From Burkholderiales bacterium (GTDB lineage Bacteria; Pseudomonadota; Gammaproteobacteria; Burkholderiales; SG8-41): a stretch of DNA of 48,605 bases. The stretch lies in contig JAURHM010000022.1 of assembly GCA_030833315.1 (NCBI GenBank), positions 1 through 48,605 on the forward strand, read 5' to 3'. Within the stretch, counting starts at the first letter, position 1; each line of letters starts with the position of its first letter. Under the pieces are notes generated by a model. The model was not told the DNA's origin. It saw only the letters and a program-made list of their open reading frames with translations, and searched no databases. A program made the translations under genes and the position numbers. Below are positions 1-8,406 of the stretch, in pieces.

Positions 1-687
1 ACGCCGACAGCCGACACGCCCATTGCCCAGCAACTGCGCACGGCGATCCAGCGCTATACCGGACTGCACCTGATCGCTTTCGGCAGCGCCGACGCCGAAG
101 CTGATCATGCCCGTCTCGACAAAAACGGCTTCACACCGCTGCCGACGGTGGCACTGCAACGCCAGATCGGCACCGAACAAGGTGAAGAAACCGCGCGCTT
201 CTCGGTCGTGCGCGTGCCGCCCGGAACAATGGCCGAAGGCCGTATCCAGTATTGCCAGCAGCACACGCCGCAATGGCTGTGGCAGGAACGCTGGACCGCC
301 CATGCCAACGGCGCGCACGGTCTCGCTGCGGTCATCATCTGTGTCGCCGATCCGCAGGAAGCCGCGCAGCGTTATGCCCGCTTCACCGGTCTGCTTGCCC
401 AACTCGGCAATGGCCAGTGGCGCATCAATACCCAGCGCGGCGCGCTGCTGTTCGTGACGCCGGAGCAGCTGCAAAGCGCGCTCGGCTTGCGTGCACCGGC
501 GCTGCCGTGGATTGCCGGCTATGTGCTGACCAGCGATGACCTTGCGCTGACGCGGAACCGGCTCAAGGCCGGCGGGTGCAATACGCGCGAACTCGACGCC
601 ACGCATCTGTTGCTGGAATGGCCCAATGCACTGGGCGGACTGGTGATTTTCCAATCGGCCGGCGCTGCGCTGCACCCGCTGACATAA
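1..687 (+). CDS. VOC/glyoxalase-like domain protein (5' partial)
   Basis: The frame is open from the first base and ends at TAA 685-687, so the N-terminus lies outside the window; 228 residues are visible. The sequence has the beta-alpha-beta-beta pattern of vicinal-oxygen-chelate proteins of the Glyoxalase_3-like type: a stretch beginning TGLHLIAFG near residue 20, then a segment with RIQYCQQHTPQ-WLWQ near residue 80, followed by AAVIICVADP, which starts a second half-module. Such proteins are small metal-dependent lyases, isomerases or dioxygenases, or binding proteins, and the substrate cannot be told here. The next gene starts 28 nt downstream on the same strand and encodes a flavoprotein, so the two are probably co-transcribed. 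The family call is from recalled motif patterns; the reaction is unknown. Confidence 0.75.
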   Translation, partial: TPTADTPIAQQLRTAIQRYTGLHLIAFGSADAEADHARLDKNGFTPLPTVALQRQIGTEQGEETARFSVVRVPPGTMAEGRIQYCQQHTPQWLWQERWTAHANGAHGLAAVIICVADPQEAAQRYARFTGLLAQLGNGQWRINTQRGALLFVTPEQLQSALGLRAPALPWIAGYVLTSDDLALTRNRLKAGGCNTRELDATHLLLEWPNALGGLVIFQSAGAALHPLT

Positions 688-715
688 TTCATAAATATAT
701 GTTTTTATTGAGAAA

Positions 716-2275
716 ATGATGAAATTCCCGGAAACCTTTGATGTCGTCGTGTTGGGCTTTGGCCTGGGTGGCGGCATTGCCGCGCTGAATGCCGCGCAGG
801 CCGGCGCCAAAACACTGCTTCTGGAAAAATCCACGGTGCCCGGCGGACTGTCAATCTGCTCCTATGGCGCAGTGCGCAGCGCACTCGATCCAGAACAGGC
901 TTTCGCCTATCTGCAGACCACCAACGGCGGACGCACGCCGGATGACGTGGTGCGCGCATTGGCCACCGGCATGTGCGAACTCGAATCGTATGTACGCGAT
1001 CTGGCCACCATCAACGATGCCCGCGTCATCACCTCGGTCGAAGAAAACGAGGAACGCGCCAAAGCCGGCGATCCCTACCGGCGGCAGATCCGCGGCAACT
1101 ACCCGCTGCCCGGCACCGACACCTTCTATCACACCTCCGTCGTAGACGTTCCCGGCTTTGATGCCCGCAAGGACTATCCCTGGGCCAACGGCGCGCCGAA
1201 CGGCCCGAAACTGTTCAAGGTGGTTCATGACAACGTCATTGCCGCCGGCATCGACATCCGCCTCGGCGTTGGCGCGCAGCGCCTGATCACCGATCCGTCG
1301 ACCCGCGAAGTCATCGGTGTCACCGTGCTGCAGAATGGCGAAGAGCGTCATATCGCCGCACGCCGCGGCGTGGTCATTGCCACCGGCGGTTTCGAAGGCA
1401 ATGCCGACATGAAAGCGCAGTTCCTTGAAACGCATCCGGTTTTCAATGCCGCCGCGCGCCACAACACCGGCGACGGTATCCGCATGGCCCAGGACCTTGG
1501 CGCCGCGCTATGGCATATGTGGCATATCCACGGCGCCTACGGTTTCCGTCACACCGATCCGGCCTACCCTTACGGCATCCGCGTCAAACGTTTCCCTGAC
1601 TGGTTCCCCGGCGACCATGACAAGGTCAATCTGAAAATGGCGTGGATCCTGCTCGACCGCAGCGGCCAGCGCTTCATGTCCGAATACCAGCCCTACACCC
1701 AGGACACCGGCGTGCGTTCGCTGGTGCATTTCGATCCGGTCACGCAAAAAGCCGCGCGCAATCCGGCCTATATGATATGCGACGACATCGGCCGCCAGAT
1801 GTATCCGCTGGGCAAAGCCACCTCCAACGACGAGGGCCTGCGCTACGACTGGAGTGACAACAATCTGAAGGAAGTCGAAAACGGCATCATCCAGCGCGCC
1901 GACACGCTCGGCGAACTGGCCAAAAAACTGGGGCTGGATACGAGCGCCGTCAAAACTTCAGTCGCACGCTGGAATGCACTGTGCGCCGCAGGAAAAGACA
2001 CTGATTTCGAACGCCCCGCCGGCAGCATGATGCCCATCATCAAACCGCCGTTCTACGGCTCAACGATGTGGGCGGTGATTTCCAACACCCAGGGTGGTCC
2101 GGTGCATGACGCCCAGTCGCGCATCATCGATGTCTACGGCCAGCCGATTCCGCGACTGTATGCCGCAGGCGAATGCGGCAGCTCCTTCGGACACCTCTAT
2201 CTGTCCGGCGGAAATATCGCCGAATGCGTGGTTACCGGCCGTATTGCCGGACGCGGCGCGGCGGCGCAAACCTGA
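716..2275 (+). CDS. FAD-dependent oxidoreductase (fumarate reductase/3-ketosteroid dehydrogenase type)
   Basis: This is a 519-residue flavoprotein. The N-terminus carries a dinucleotide-binding motif, GFGLGGG at residues 14-20, after a hydrophobic beta strand. A central ATGGFEGN segment and a C-terminal YLSGGNIAECVVTGRIAG block are typical of the FAD_binding_2 superfamily, which includes soluble fumarate reductases, tricarballylate dehydrogenase and 3-ketosteroid dehydrogenases. No signal peptide or heme-binding motif is visible, so it is probably cytoplasmic. It likely introduces or reduces a C=C bond next to a carbonyl or carboxylate; the substrate is unknown. Two ATGs (716 and 719) are adjacent and the ribosome-binding site is weak. 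It follows the glyoxalase-like gene closely on the same strand. Confidence 0.85.
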   Translation: MMKFPETFDVVVLGFGLGGGIAALNAAQAGAKTLLLEKSTVPGGLSICSYGAVRSALDPEQAFAYLQTTNGGRTPDDVVRALATGMCELESYVRDLATINDARVITSVEENEERAKAGDPYRRQIRGNYPLPGTDTFYHTSVVDVPGFDARKDYPWANGAPNGPKLFKVVHDNVIAAGIDIRLGVGAQRLITDPSTREVIGVTVLQNGEERHIAARRGVVIATGGFEGNADMKAQFLETHPVFNAAARHNTGDGIRMAQDLGAALWHMWHIHGAYGFRHTDPAYPYGIRVKRFPDWFPGDHDKVNLKMAWILLDRSGQRFMSEYQPYTQDTGVRSLVHFDPVTQKAARNPAYMICDDIGRQMYPLGKATSNDEGLRYDWSDNNLKEVENGIIQRADTLGELAKKLGLDTSAVKTSVARWNALCAAGKDTDFERPAGSMMPIIKPPFYGSTMWAVISNTQGGPVHDAQSRIIDVYGQPIPRLYAAGECGSSFGHLYLSGGNIAECVVTGRIAGRGAAAQT

Positions 2276-2302
2276 GGCCGGATTCGCTGGAAAACGCTGC
2301 CG

Positions 2303-2854
2303 TCAGCCGGCGGCGTCGTGTGACGAGAAAGCAATCGTGCAGGGTACGCCCGAGCGATTGCTCCAGGCATGGTTGGTGCCCCGTTGCACGACCGTATCCC
2401 CCGCCTTGAGATTCACTTCCTGCGTATCCAGCACCAGCGTGATTTCACCGTCGAGAATCAGGCAGAAATCCAGCGTCCGGGTTTTCTGCATATAAGGATG
2501 CTTTGCGCCGGCACCACCGGTTGAAGCAGCCGGCGATCCCATCGCCGCGAAGAATGCCTGCACATCCGCCGCACTGACTTTTGGCGCCTCGCGCTCCGGC
2601 GGAAAGGTCACCACGCGACTGACCGAACCGCCGGGCGGCGGCTCCAGCGTATGCGGCAGGTTCACGGTCTCGGTGATCGAACCGATGCGCGCCGGCGTGC
2701 GGTCGGTGACCCAGATGCGCGTGCTGCTGTAGCCGGGTCGTGCTGGATCGGTACGCACGTCCGGGGACGGGCCGTCGGCAATTTTTCGCGAACGGCCGTT
2801 CTCGTCATCAACAGTGATCAACCGGCGCACTGGTTTGGGTATTTTCATGTTCAT
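2303..2854 (-). CDS. Cupin-domain protein (second of a tandem pair)
   Basis: A 183-residue protein that is last in a long minus-strand operon. Its start ATG overlaps the stop of the upstream cupin gene by one base (TGATG at 2852-2856), which favours this start over in-frame codons further upstream; a second ATG at 2848 is also possible. The C-terminal half holds a single cupin barrel: the strand LDFCLILDGEITLVL, then LKAGDTVVQRGTNHAWSN with a metal-ligand-like histidine. The N-terminal half resembles that of its neighbour, so the pair probably arose by duplication. Proteins of this architecture are often annotated as cupin-domain proteins in aromatic or hydroxy-acid catabolic operons. The reaction, if any, is not known. 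Confidence 0.85.
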   Translation of the reverse strand: MNMKIPKPVRRLITVDDENGRSRKIADGPSPDVRTDPARPGYSSTRIWVTDRTPARIGSITETVNLPHTLEPPPGGSVSRVVTFPPEREAPKVSAADVQAFFAAMGSPAASTGGAGAKHPYMQKTRTLDFCLILDGEITLVLDTQEVNLKAGDTVVQRGTNHAWSNRSGVPCTIAFSSHDAAG

Positions 2855-3414
2855 CAATCCTTGTAACGGGCGCCCATCATCACGAAAGCCATCAGGCTGC
2901 CTTCGCGCGGATTGGTCCAGCCGTGCCAATTACCCAACTGCACCACGACATCGCCGGGATGCATCACATGCTCACCATCATCGAGCAGCAGCACGCGTTC
3001 ACCCTGCAACATGATCCCGTAATCGACGGTTTCGGATTTATGCACCGGCGAGGAATAGGCATTCGCCCCGCCCTTGTCCCAGGTGCCGCCGTGACGCTGC
3101 TTCGGCTCATGCAGGGGAATGGCTGTTTTATCTTCCTCGGGCTTGTAACCGTCGGGTTTTCCCGGCGACTGTACAATGCGCAAATGGCCTCCGGCCTCGG
3201 GCGGCTCGAAACTGAAGGGCAGCTTGCCGTCATCACGATTACCCGAAATCGGCACCGGGCATTGCTGATAGACCCAGACATCGGTCATGCAGGTACCCGG
3301 ACGGATGGCACCCGGATTGACGTTCGGCGCATCGCTGTCCCAGAGCACGCAGGAACGACCCTGCGCGTCGTTGCCGGTCACCACCCGGCGTATCGCTTTG
3401 ATCTTGTTGCTCAT
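2854..3414 (-). CDS. Cupin-domain protein (first of a tandem pair)
   Basis: A 186-residue single-domain cupin. The barrel core near the C-terminus reads VDYGIMLQGERVLLL, then MHPGDVVVQLGNWHGWTN, which keeps the PGD turn and the single histidine of the second cupin motif. It shares the overall layout of the following cupin, including an RRVVTGND-like N-terminus and a proline-rich middle. It has a good ribosome-binding site (GGAGG about 7 nt before ATG) and begins 13 nt after the stop of a Bug receptor, so it belongs to the same operon. The encoded pair may form a heteromeric cupin. The function is unassigned. Confidence 0.85.
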   Translation of the reverse strand: MSNKIKAIRRVVTGNDAQGRSCVLWDSDAPNVNPGAIRPGTCMTDVWVYQQCPVPISGNRDDGKLPFSFEPPEAGGHLRIVQSPGKPDGYKPEEDKTAIPLHEPKQRHGGTWDKGGANAYSSPVHKSETVDYGIMLQGERVLLLDDGEHVMHPGDVVVQLGNWHGWTNPREGSLMAFVMMGARYKD

Positions 3415-3427
3415 TGTGTCGCCTCCA

Positions 3428-4405
3428 TCATGCGCCTTCCGCCTGCAATCCGAGTTGCTTGATCAGTTTGCCCATGCGCTCGATCTCCGAGCGAACGGCC
3501 GCTGCAGACTGCTCCGGCGAGGTCGCAAAAATCTCCGCGCCTTCGCCTTCCAGCCTTGCCTTCACATCCGGATGCTGCAACGCCTTCATCAGTTCCTGAT
3601 GCAGACGGGCGACGATTGCCGGCGGCGTTGCGCCCGGCACCAGAATCATGTGACCGCCAACCTCATCCAGACCGGACACGCCGGACTCGGCGATGGTCGG
3701 CACCTCGGGCCATATGCGCGAGCGTTTGGAGCCGCTGATGGCAATGGCCTTGAGCCGGTTGCTTTTGACCAGCGGCACGCTGGCAATCATGTTGGCGAGC
3801 TGGAACTGCACCTGACCTGCCACCAGATCAGCCATTGCCGGCCCTGCGCCTTTGTAAGCAATATGCACAGCGGTCATGCCGGTCGCTGCCTTGAGCACTT
3901 CCGTCGCCAGATGCGGGCCGGTACCGGCGCCGCCCGAGGAATAGTTCATCTGACCCGGACGCTTTTTATCCAGTGCGATCAGCTCTTTCAGATTGCGCAC
4001 CGGCAAGGCGGGATGCACCACCAGCGCATAAGGCGCACCGGCAAGAATCGACACCGGCTTCAGGTCTTTCAGCGGGTCATACGGCAGCTTGGTGTAACGG
4101 CCGGCGTTGATGGTGTAGGTTGCCACCGCCATCAGCAGCATGTTGTAACCGTCAGCCGACGACTTGGCGGCAATGTCAGTGCCGATCACCCCGCCCGCGC
4201 CGGCGCGGTTTTCGACGAACACCGTCTGCTTCATGCTGTCGGTCAGTTGCTGTGCCATGCTGCGCGCCAGGATATCGCTGGGGCCGCCCGGCGCCAGCGG
4301 TACGATCAGGCGGATCGGCCGTGCCGGATAAGCCTGTTGTGCCTGCACCGGCGCCCATGCGCCGGTGACCATCAACGCTGCTAGGAAAACGACGATGCGC
4401 TGCAT
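3428..4405 (-). CDS. TTT-family substrate-binding protein (Bug receptor)
   Basis: A 325-residue periplasmic binding protein of the tripartite tricarboxylate transporter family. The chosen ATG at 4405 follows a strong GGAGGAG site and opens a signal peptide (FLAALMVTGAWAPVQAQ). The mature start YPARPIRLIVPLAPGGPSD is the Bug hallmark, a ligand-carboxylate-binding loop, followed by ENRAGAGGVIGTD and HLATEVLKAATGMTAVHI blocks. Bug proteins capture organic acids for a TctAB-type permease or act in sensing. No tctA or tctB is adjacent, so it probably works with a distant permease, possibly the one at 15021-17026. It lies between the amidohydrolase and the cupin pair. Confidence 0.92.
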   Translation of the reverse strand: MQRIVVFLAALMVTGAWAPVQAQQAYPARPIRLIVPLAPGGPSDILARSMAQQLTDSMKQTVFVENRAGAGGVIGTDIAAKSSADGYNMLLMAVATYTINAGRYTKLPYDPLKDLKPVSILAGAPYALVVHPALPVRNLKELIALDKKRPGQMNYSSGGAGTGPHLATEVLKAATGMTAVHIAYKGAGPAMADLVAGQVQFQLANMIASVPLVKSNRLKAIAISGSKRSRIWPEVPTIAESGVSGLDEVGGHMILVPGATPPAIVARLHQELMKALQHPDVKARLEGEGAEIFATSPEQSAAAVRSEIERMGKLIKQLGLQAEGA

Positions 4406-4442
4406 GATTGTTACTCCTCCGGGTTGAACGGTTTTTTTATTT

Positions 4443-5528
4443 CTAGAGTTTTCCGCCGAGCAGATCCATCGCCGTGTCATGACAGATCTGCTCACGATCC
4501 TTCTTCGTGAGGCCTTTGACGCGATCCAGCATCTTCAGCGGCGCCTCTTCGCCCATGTCGAAAGGCGCATCGGTACCGAGCGTGACGCGATCAGCGCCGA
4601 CTTGGTCGATCAGGTAACGCAGCGCCTTGGGATCATGGATCAGCGCGTCGTAATAAAACCGGCGCATCGACTGATAGGGCGAGGTCTTGGTCAGCGCACG
4701 GGTTTCCTTGCGCACCTTGTGACCATGGACAAAACGGCCGATCTGGTAAGGAATGTATCCACCGCCGTGTGCGAGGCAAATTTTCAGTTTTTTCAGTTCA
4801 TCCAGCGCGCCGCTGTACATCAGGTTCGCCGCCATGATCGTCGACTGCAAGGGATTGCCGATCAGGTTACGGAGATAGTAATTCTCCAGACCGCAGGAGG
4901 CATCAAAGGAATACGGGTGAGCAAAGATGAATACCTTCAGGTCCTGCGCCCGGCGCAGCACCTTGCGGAAACGCGGATCGGCCAGCGCAGCCTCCTCCAC
5001 CGAGGTGCCCAATTCAATGGAACGGAAGCCTTTGTCCCGAACGATGCGTTCGAGTTCGGCAATCGCCGCATCCGGATCCTGCATCGGGATCGTACCCATC
5101 GGCCGCAGGCGATCCGGATAGGCCGCCGCCATATTGGCGATGCCGTCATTGATCAGGCGTGAGGCCGACAGCGCGGTATCGCGGTCGAGCCAGTAGAAAA
5201 AAACCATCGGCGCGGGCGAGATGAAAGAAACGTCAATGCCCTTGCGGTCCATGCCGCGCACTTTGACCGCAGCGTCGGAAAACTCGTCGAACACCGGGAA
5301 GGTATGCCCGCCCTCGCGGACGATGCGACGCTTGCCGTCGACATCCTTGATGCGCATCTGGTAACGCTCCGGCTCGCGCTCGATGGCCTGCAGCATTTCC
5401 AGCGGGATGACGTGGCTGTGCACGTCAATTCGCGGGCGTGATGCCGTTTTGGCCTTTTTAGCGGGTCCTGCTTTTTTGACTGCAGCAGCCTTTTTCGCCG
5501 TTGTTTTTTTCTTTGCCTTGACCGCCAT
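4443..5528 (-). CDS. Amidohydrolase family protein with Lys/Ala-rich histone-like N-terminal tail
   Basis: A 361-residue TIM-barrel metal hydrolase or decarboxylase of the Amidohydro_2 (ACMSD/gamma-resorcylate decarboxylase-like) family. Visible motifs are IDVHSH (H37 and H39, metal ligands), IFAHPYSFD, LAHGGGY and LGTDAPFDMG with the catalytic aspartate. The start at 5528 is set by an AGGAGGAG site 5 nt upstream. Residues 1-30 are unusual: they consist almost only of Lys, Ala, Thr and Val with AKKA/VKKA repeats, like a histone H1 C-terminal tail, and they precede the barrel directly. The frame and codon use continue smoothly, so this is not an obvious sequencing artefact. Its place among Bug receptors, lactonases and cupins suggests a role in breaking down a ring or carboxylated compound. 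Confidence 0.88.
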   Translation of the reverse strand: MAVKAKKKTTAKKAAAVKKAGPAKKAKTASRPRIDVHSHVIPLEMLQAIEREPERYQMRIKDVDGKRRIVREGGHTFPVFDEFSDAAVKVRGMDRKGIDVSFISPAPMVFFYWLDRDTALSASRLINDGIANMAAAYPDRLRPMGTIPMQDPDAAIAELERIVRDKGFRSIELGTSVEEAALADPRFRKVLRRAQDLKVFIFAHPYSFDASCGLENYYLRNLIGNPLQSTIMAANLMYSGALDELKKLKICLAHGGGYIPYQIGRFVHGHKVRKETRALTKTSPYQSMRRFYYDALIHDPKALRYLIDQVGADRVTLGTDAPFDMGEEAPLKMLDRVKGLTKKDREQICHDTAMDLLGGKL

Positions 5529-5563
5529 GATGCTCCTCCTGTTCCCGGACGCTCCGGGGTTGA

Positions 5564-6538
5564 TCAATCCATTTTGATGCCGGCATCCCGGATCACCTGG
5601 GCCCAGCGCTCGATATCCTTGCGCACAAAATCCGCGAATGCCGCCGGCGTGCTGCCGACCGGCTCAAAACCGGTCGCCGCCAGTCTCTGGACGATATCCG
5701 GCTGCTTCAGTGCCTTCTCCAGTTCGCCATACAGCTTGTTGATAATCGCCGGCGGCGTGCCGGCCGGTGCCAGCACACCGTTCCAGCCGATGACATCAAA
5801 ACCCGGCACGCCGGCTTCGGCGACCGTCGGCAGATCCGGCGCCATGCGTGATCTCTGTGCGGTCGATACTGCGATGCCGCGCACCCTGCCCGCCTTGACC
5901 TGCGGCAAACCAACCGGCGCCACGGCAAACATCAGTTGCGGTTGACCTGAAAGCACGTCGATCATCGCCTGTGCAGCAGTCTTGTAAGGCACATGAACCA
6001 GATGGATGCCGGCGAGAGTCTTCAGCATCTCCCCGGCCAGATGCGGCGGCGTGCCGTTGCCGGCCGAGCCATAGTTCAGTGCACCGGGTTTGGCACGTGC
6101 AAGTTCAATCAGTTCCTTGACGCTGTGCACCGGCATCGACGGATGCACGACCAGAATGAAGGGCACCGAGCCGACCAATGACACCGCACGGAAATCACGA
6201 ATCAGGTCATAACTCTGCTTTTGCAAGGCGGCATTGATGGTGTGAGAGCCGGTCGCCAGCAGCAGCGTGTAACCGTCGCCGCGCGCCTTGGCGACGATAT
6301 CGGCAGCAATGCTACCGCCGGCGCCCGGACGCTGGTCGATGACGATCTGCTGCCCCCAGGCATCAGTCAGCTTCTGGCTCACCGCCCGCGCCAGCGCATC
6401 GGGACCGGGGCCAACCACAAAACGGATCGGCTTGGCCGGATAGTCCTGGGCGATCAGCGTATTGGACAGAAGAGCCAGCAGCAGCGCCGCAGCACCCTGC
6501 CCCGCCCGCATCGACATCGTTTTAATCCGGTTGTGCAT
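5564..6538 (-). CDS. TTT-family substrate-binding protein (Bug receptor) with shortened ligand loop
   Basis: A 324-residue Bug-type receptor with a signal peptide (AALLLALLSNTLIAQ). Its start overlaps the end of the preceding Bug gene by 17 nt, so the two are translationally linked. The usual VPxxPGGxxD ligand loop is shortened to VVGPGPDALAR, about four residues fewer than in the other five Bug proteins of the window. Downstream blocks (DQRPGAGGSIAAD, HLAGEMLKTLAGIHLVHVPYKT) are normal. The gap could alter ligand size or specificity. It sits 36 nt upstream of the amidohydrolase in the same operon. Family assignment is firm; the ligand is unknown. Confidence 0.9.
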   Translation of the reverse strand: MHNRIKTMSMRAGQGAAALLLALLSNTLIAQDYPAKPIRFVVGPGPDALARAVSQKLTDAWGQQIVIDQRPGAGGSIAADIVAKARGDGYTLLLATGSHTINAALQKQSYDLIRDFRAVSLVGSVPFILVVHPSMPVHSVKELIELARAKPGALNYGSAGNGTPPHLAGEMLKTLAGIHLVHVPYKTAAQAMIDVLSGQPQLMFAVAPVGLPQVKAGRVRGIAVSTAQRSRMAPDLPTVAEAGVPGFDVIGWNGVLAPAGTPPAIINKLYGELEKALKQPDIVQRLAATGFEPVGSTPAAFADFVRKDIERWAQVIRDAGIKMD

Positions 6539-7484
6539 TGGAATCCTTCACCGCCTTGCCCCATTTGCGGATTTCACTCTGGATGAATGTGGCGAATGCC
6601 GGGACTGTCATTGCCTGCGGTTCGCTGCCCAGCGCCAGCAGCCGCTCGGCAACATCAGGTTGTGCGATCACCTGCTGGGTTCCCTGGTGCAGGCGCGACA
6701 GCACGGCCGGCGGCGTGCCCGCAGGCGCCAGCAGGCCGTACCAGCCAATGACGTCAAAATCACGCACGGTTTCGCTGATCGCCGGCACTTCAGGTGCCAG
6801 CTTCGAGCGGCTGGCGCTGGTCATGCCCAGCGCGCGCAAGCGGCCCGATTGCACCAGCGGCATCGCGATCGGCGTCACGCCGATGGTGAAATGCACATGG
6901 CCGCCGATCAGGTCGTTGATCGCCAGCATGATGCCCTTGTAGGGAACATGAACAAAATCTATGCCCGTCGCAGTCTTCAGCATCTGCGACGCCAGATGCG
7001 GCGGCGTGCCCGAGCCGCCACTGCCGAACAGCAGTTCGCCGCGCCGCGATTTCGCCAGCGTGATCAGTTCGCGTACCGAGCGCACCGGCAGGCTGGGATG
7101 CACAGCCAGCACAAACGGCGCTGTGGCCACCATCGCAACCGGCACCAGATCGCGGGTCAGGTCGTAACCCAGCTTGGGAAACAATGTCATGCTGATCGCT
7201 TGGCTGGCCGAACCAAGCAACAGGGTATGGCCGTCCGGCGTTGCGCGTGCGACCAGCTCGGCGCCCAGATTGCCCCCGGCGCCGGGACGGTTCTCGACAT
7301 AAAACTGCTGGCCCATGCGTTCGGCAAACTTTGCCGCCACCATGCGCGCAATCAGGTCGGGACCGCCGCCGGCCGCAACCGCGATGACCCGCACCGGCCG
7401 CTGCGGATAGATTTGCGCGACAGCCGTGACGGCTGTCAGCAGCAAAGCGGCTGCAATGCAGGAATGGACGCGCAGTCCGTTCAT
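6522..7484 (-). CDS. TTT-family substrate-binding protein (Bug receptor)
   Basis: A 320-residue Bug receptor. The ATG at 7484 opens a signal peptide (SCIAAALLLTAVTAVAQ); an upstream in-frame extension would add a charged segment before it and overlap the preceding gene. The mature protein begins YPQRPVRVIAVAAGGGPD, in which the usual Pro-Phe of the ligand loop is replaced by Ala-Val. Next come ENRPGAGGNLGAELV and HLASQMLKTATGIDFVHVPYKG. It is 8 nt downstream of the lactonase gene and overlaps the following Bug gene, so two receptors are made from one message. Tandem receptors may serve different substrates of the pathway encoded around them. Confidence 0.91.
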   Translation of the reverse strand: MNGLRVHSCIAAALLLTAVTAVAQIYPQRPVRVIAVAAGGGPDLIARMVAAKFAERMGQQFYVENRPGAGGNLGAELVARATPDGHTLLLGSASQAISMTLFPKLGYDLTRDLVPVAMVATAPFVLAVHPSLPVRSVRELITLAKSRRGELLFGSGGSGTPPHLASQMLKTATGIDFVHVPYKGIMLAINDLIGGHVHFTIGVTPIAMPLVQSGRLRALGMTSASRSKLAPEVPAISETVRDFDVIGWYGLLAPAGTPPAVLSRLHQGTQQVIAQPDVAERLLALGSEPQAMTVPAFATFIQSEIRKWGKAVKDSNAQPD

Positions 7485-7492
7485 GACGGCAT

Positions 7493-8395
7493 TCAGGCGG
7501 CTCGCGCAATACCGCGACGGCCGCACTGGCGCGCGCGCAGCAGCTCGCCGTTGGAGGTCGTTACATACAGACTGTCCAGCCCTGCGTCGCCGAAAGCGCA
7601 GCGCATCGGCAGATCAAGGGGCAAACTATGGGTTTCAAGCACGGGGCCCGAAGGGCTGAATACATAAACCAGCGGCCCGGCACCGGCACCCCGTGCGCCG
7701 CCGCAGGCGATGATATTGCCATCCGCATCCAGACACAGGCCTTCGATGCCGCGATGCGGCCCGCGATGGTCGCTGCCGAAGGTATGCAGCACGGCATAAG
7801 GACCAAGACTGCCATCCTCCCTCACCGGATAAGCCCGCAGTTCGCGCACGGCGGACTGCGCATCGCCTTCCGCAACATAAAGCGTTTTTTCGTCGGCGGA
7901 CAGCAACACCGCACGAGGTGCGCGGGTGTCATAAGTCATCCGCCGCAGTGCCCAGGACTTGCGGTCATCACGCTCGACGCGCAACACCGAGGCATGGTCC
8001 AGCGGCGAAAAGATTTTCGGGCCGAAGGCCGGCGTGCCGCTGTGCGGATCGGAAAACCAGATACGACCGCTGCGGTCCACCGCCAAGTCACAGGGATGGT
8101 TATGCACCCGCCCCTGCAGCCGCAGCGCAGTTACCGTGGCCGAACCGTCGGCCAGAAACTGCACGACGCGGCGTCCGCCCTCCTGACAACCGTAGAGGGA
8201 ACCGCGCGGGCCTGCGGCAATGCCGTTGGTACGCCCGGTGTAACGACGGAACTCGGATGTCGCATTTTTTGCCGGATCGAAGCGCAGGATGCGCTCTTCG
8301 TTGATCAGACTGAACAGCATGCCGCCACCGTCCCAAACCAGACCGCCGGCCGGGCCGTTGAACGGACCCGCCACTGTTTCAAATGTCCATGCCAT
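7493..8395 (-). CDS. SMP-30/gluconolactonase family protein
   Basis: A 300-residue six-bladed beta-propeller of the SMP-30/LRE/gluconolactonase family. Blade signatures are visible: GPAGGLVWDGGG near the N-terminus, TNGIAAGPRGSLYGC, HNHPCDLAVDRSGRIWFSDP (with the Asn/Asp calcium-site positions) and GIEGLCLDADGNIIACGG. Such enzymes hydrolyse sugar-acid or other lactones using a bound divalent metal. It follows a second SMP-30 protein by 11 nt and precedes two Bug receptors. The pairing with a TPP-dependent enzyme suggests a catabolic route passing through a lactone; the exact substrate is inference. No signal peptide is apparent. Confidence 0.88.
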   Translation of the reverse strand: MAWTFETVAGPFNGPAGGLVWDGGGMLFSLINEERILRFDPAKNATSEFRRYTGRTNGIAAGPRGSLYGCQEGGRRVVQFLADGSATVTALRLQGRVHNHPCDLAVDRSGRIWFSDPHSGTPAFGPKIFSPLDHASVLRVERDDRKSWALRRMTYDTRAPRAVLLSADEKTLYVAEGDAQSAVRELRAYPVREDGSLGPYAVLHTFGSDHRGPHRGIEGLCLDADGNIIACGGARGAGAGPLVYVFSPSGPVLETHSLPLDLPMRCAFGDAGLDSLYVTTSNGELLRARQCGRRGIARAA

Positions 8396-8406
8396 TGGCG
8401 TGCCCC

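Noticed and set aside
3287-4384. Long plus-strand open frame of 365 codons
   Set aside because: It lies antisense to a clear Bug receptor and its translation is rich in His, Arg and Cys with no family motifs; a shadow of GC-rich coding.
6462-7667. Plus-strand open frame of 401 codons
   Set aside because: Antisense to two Bug receptors and a lactonase; low-complexity Arg/His-rich translation.
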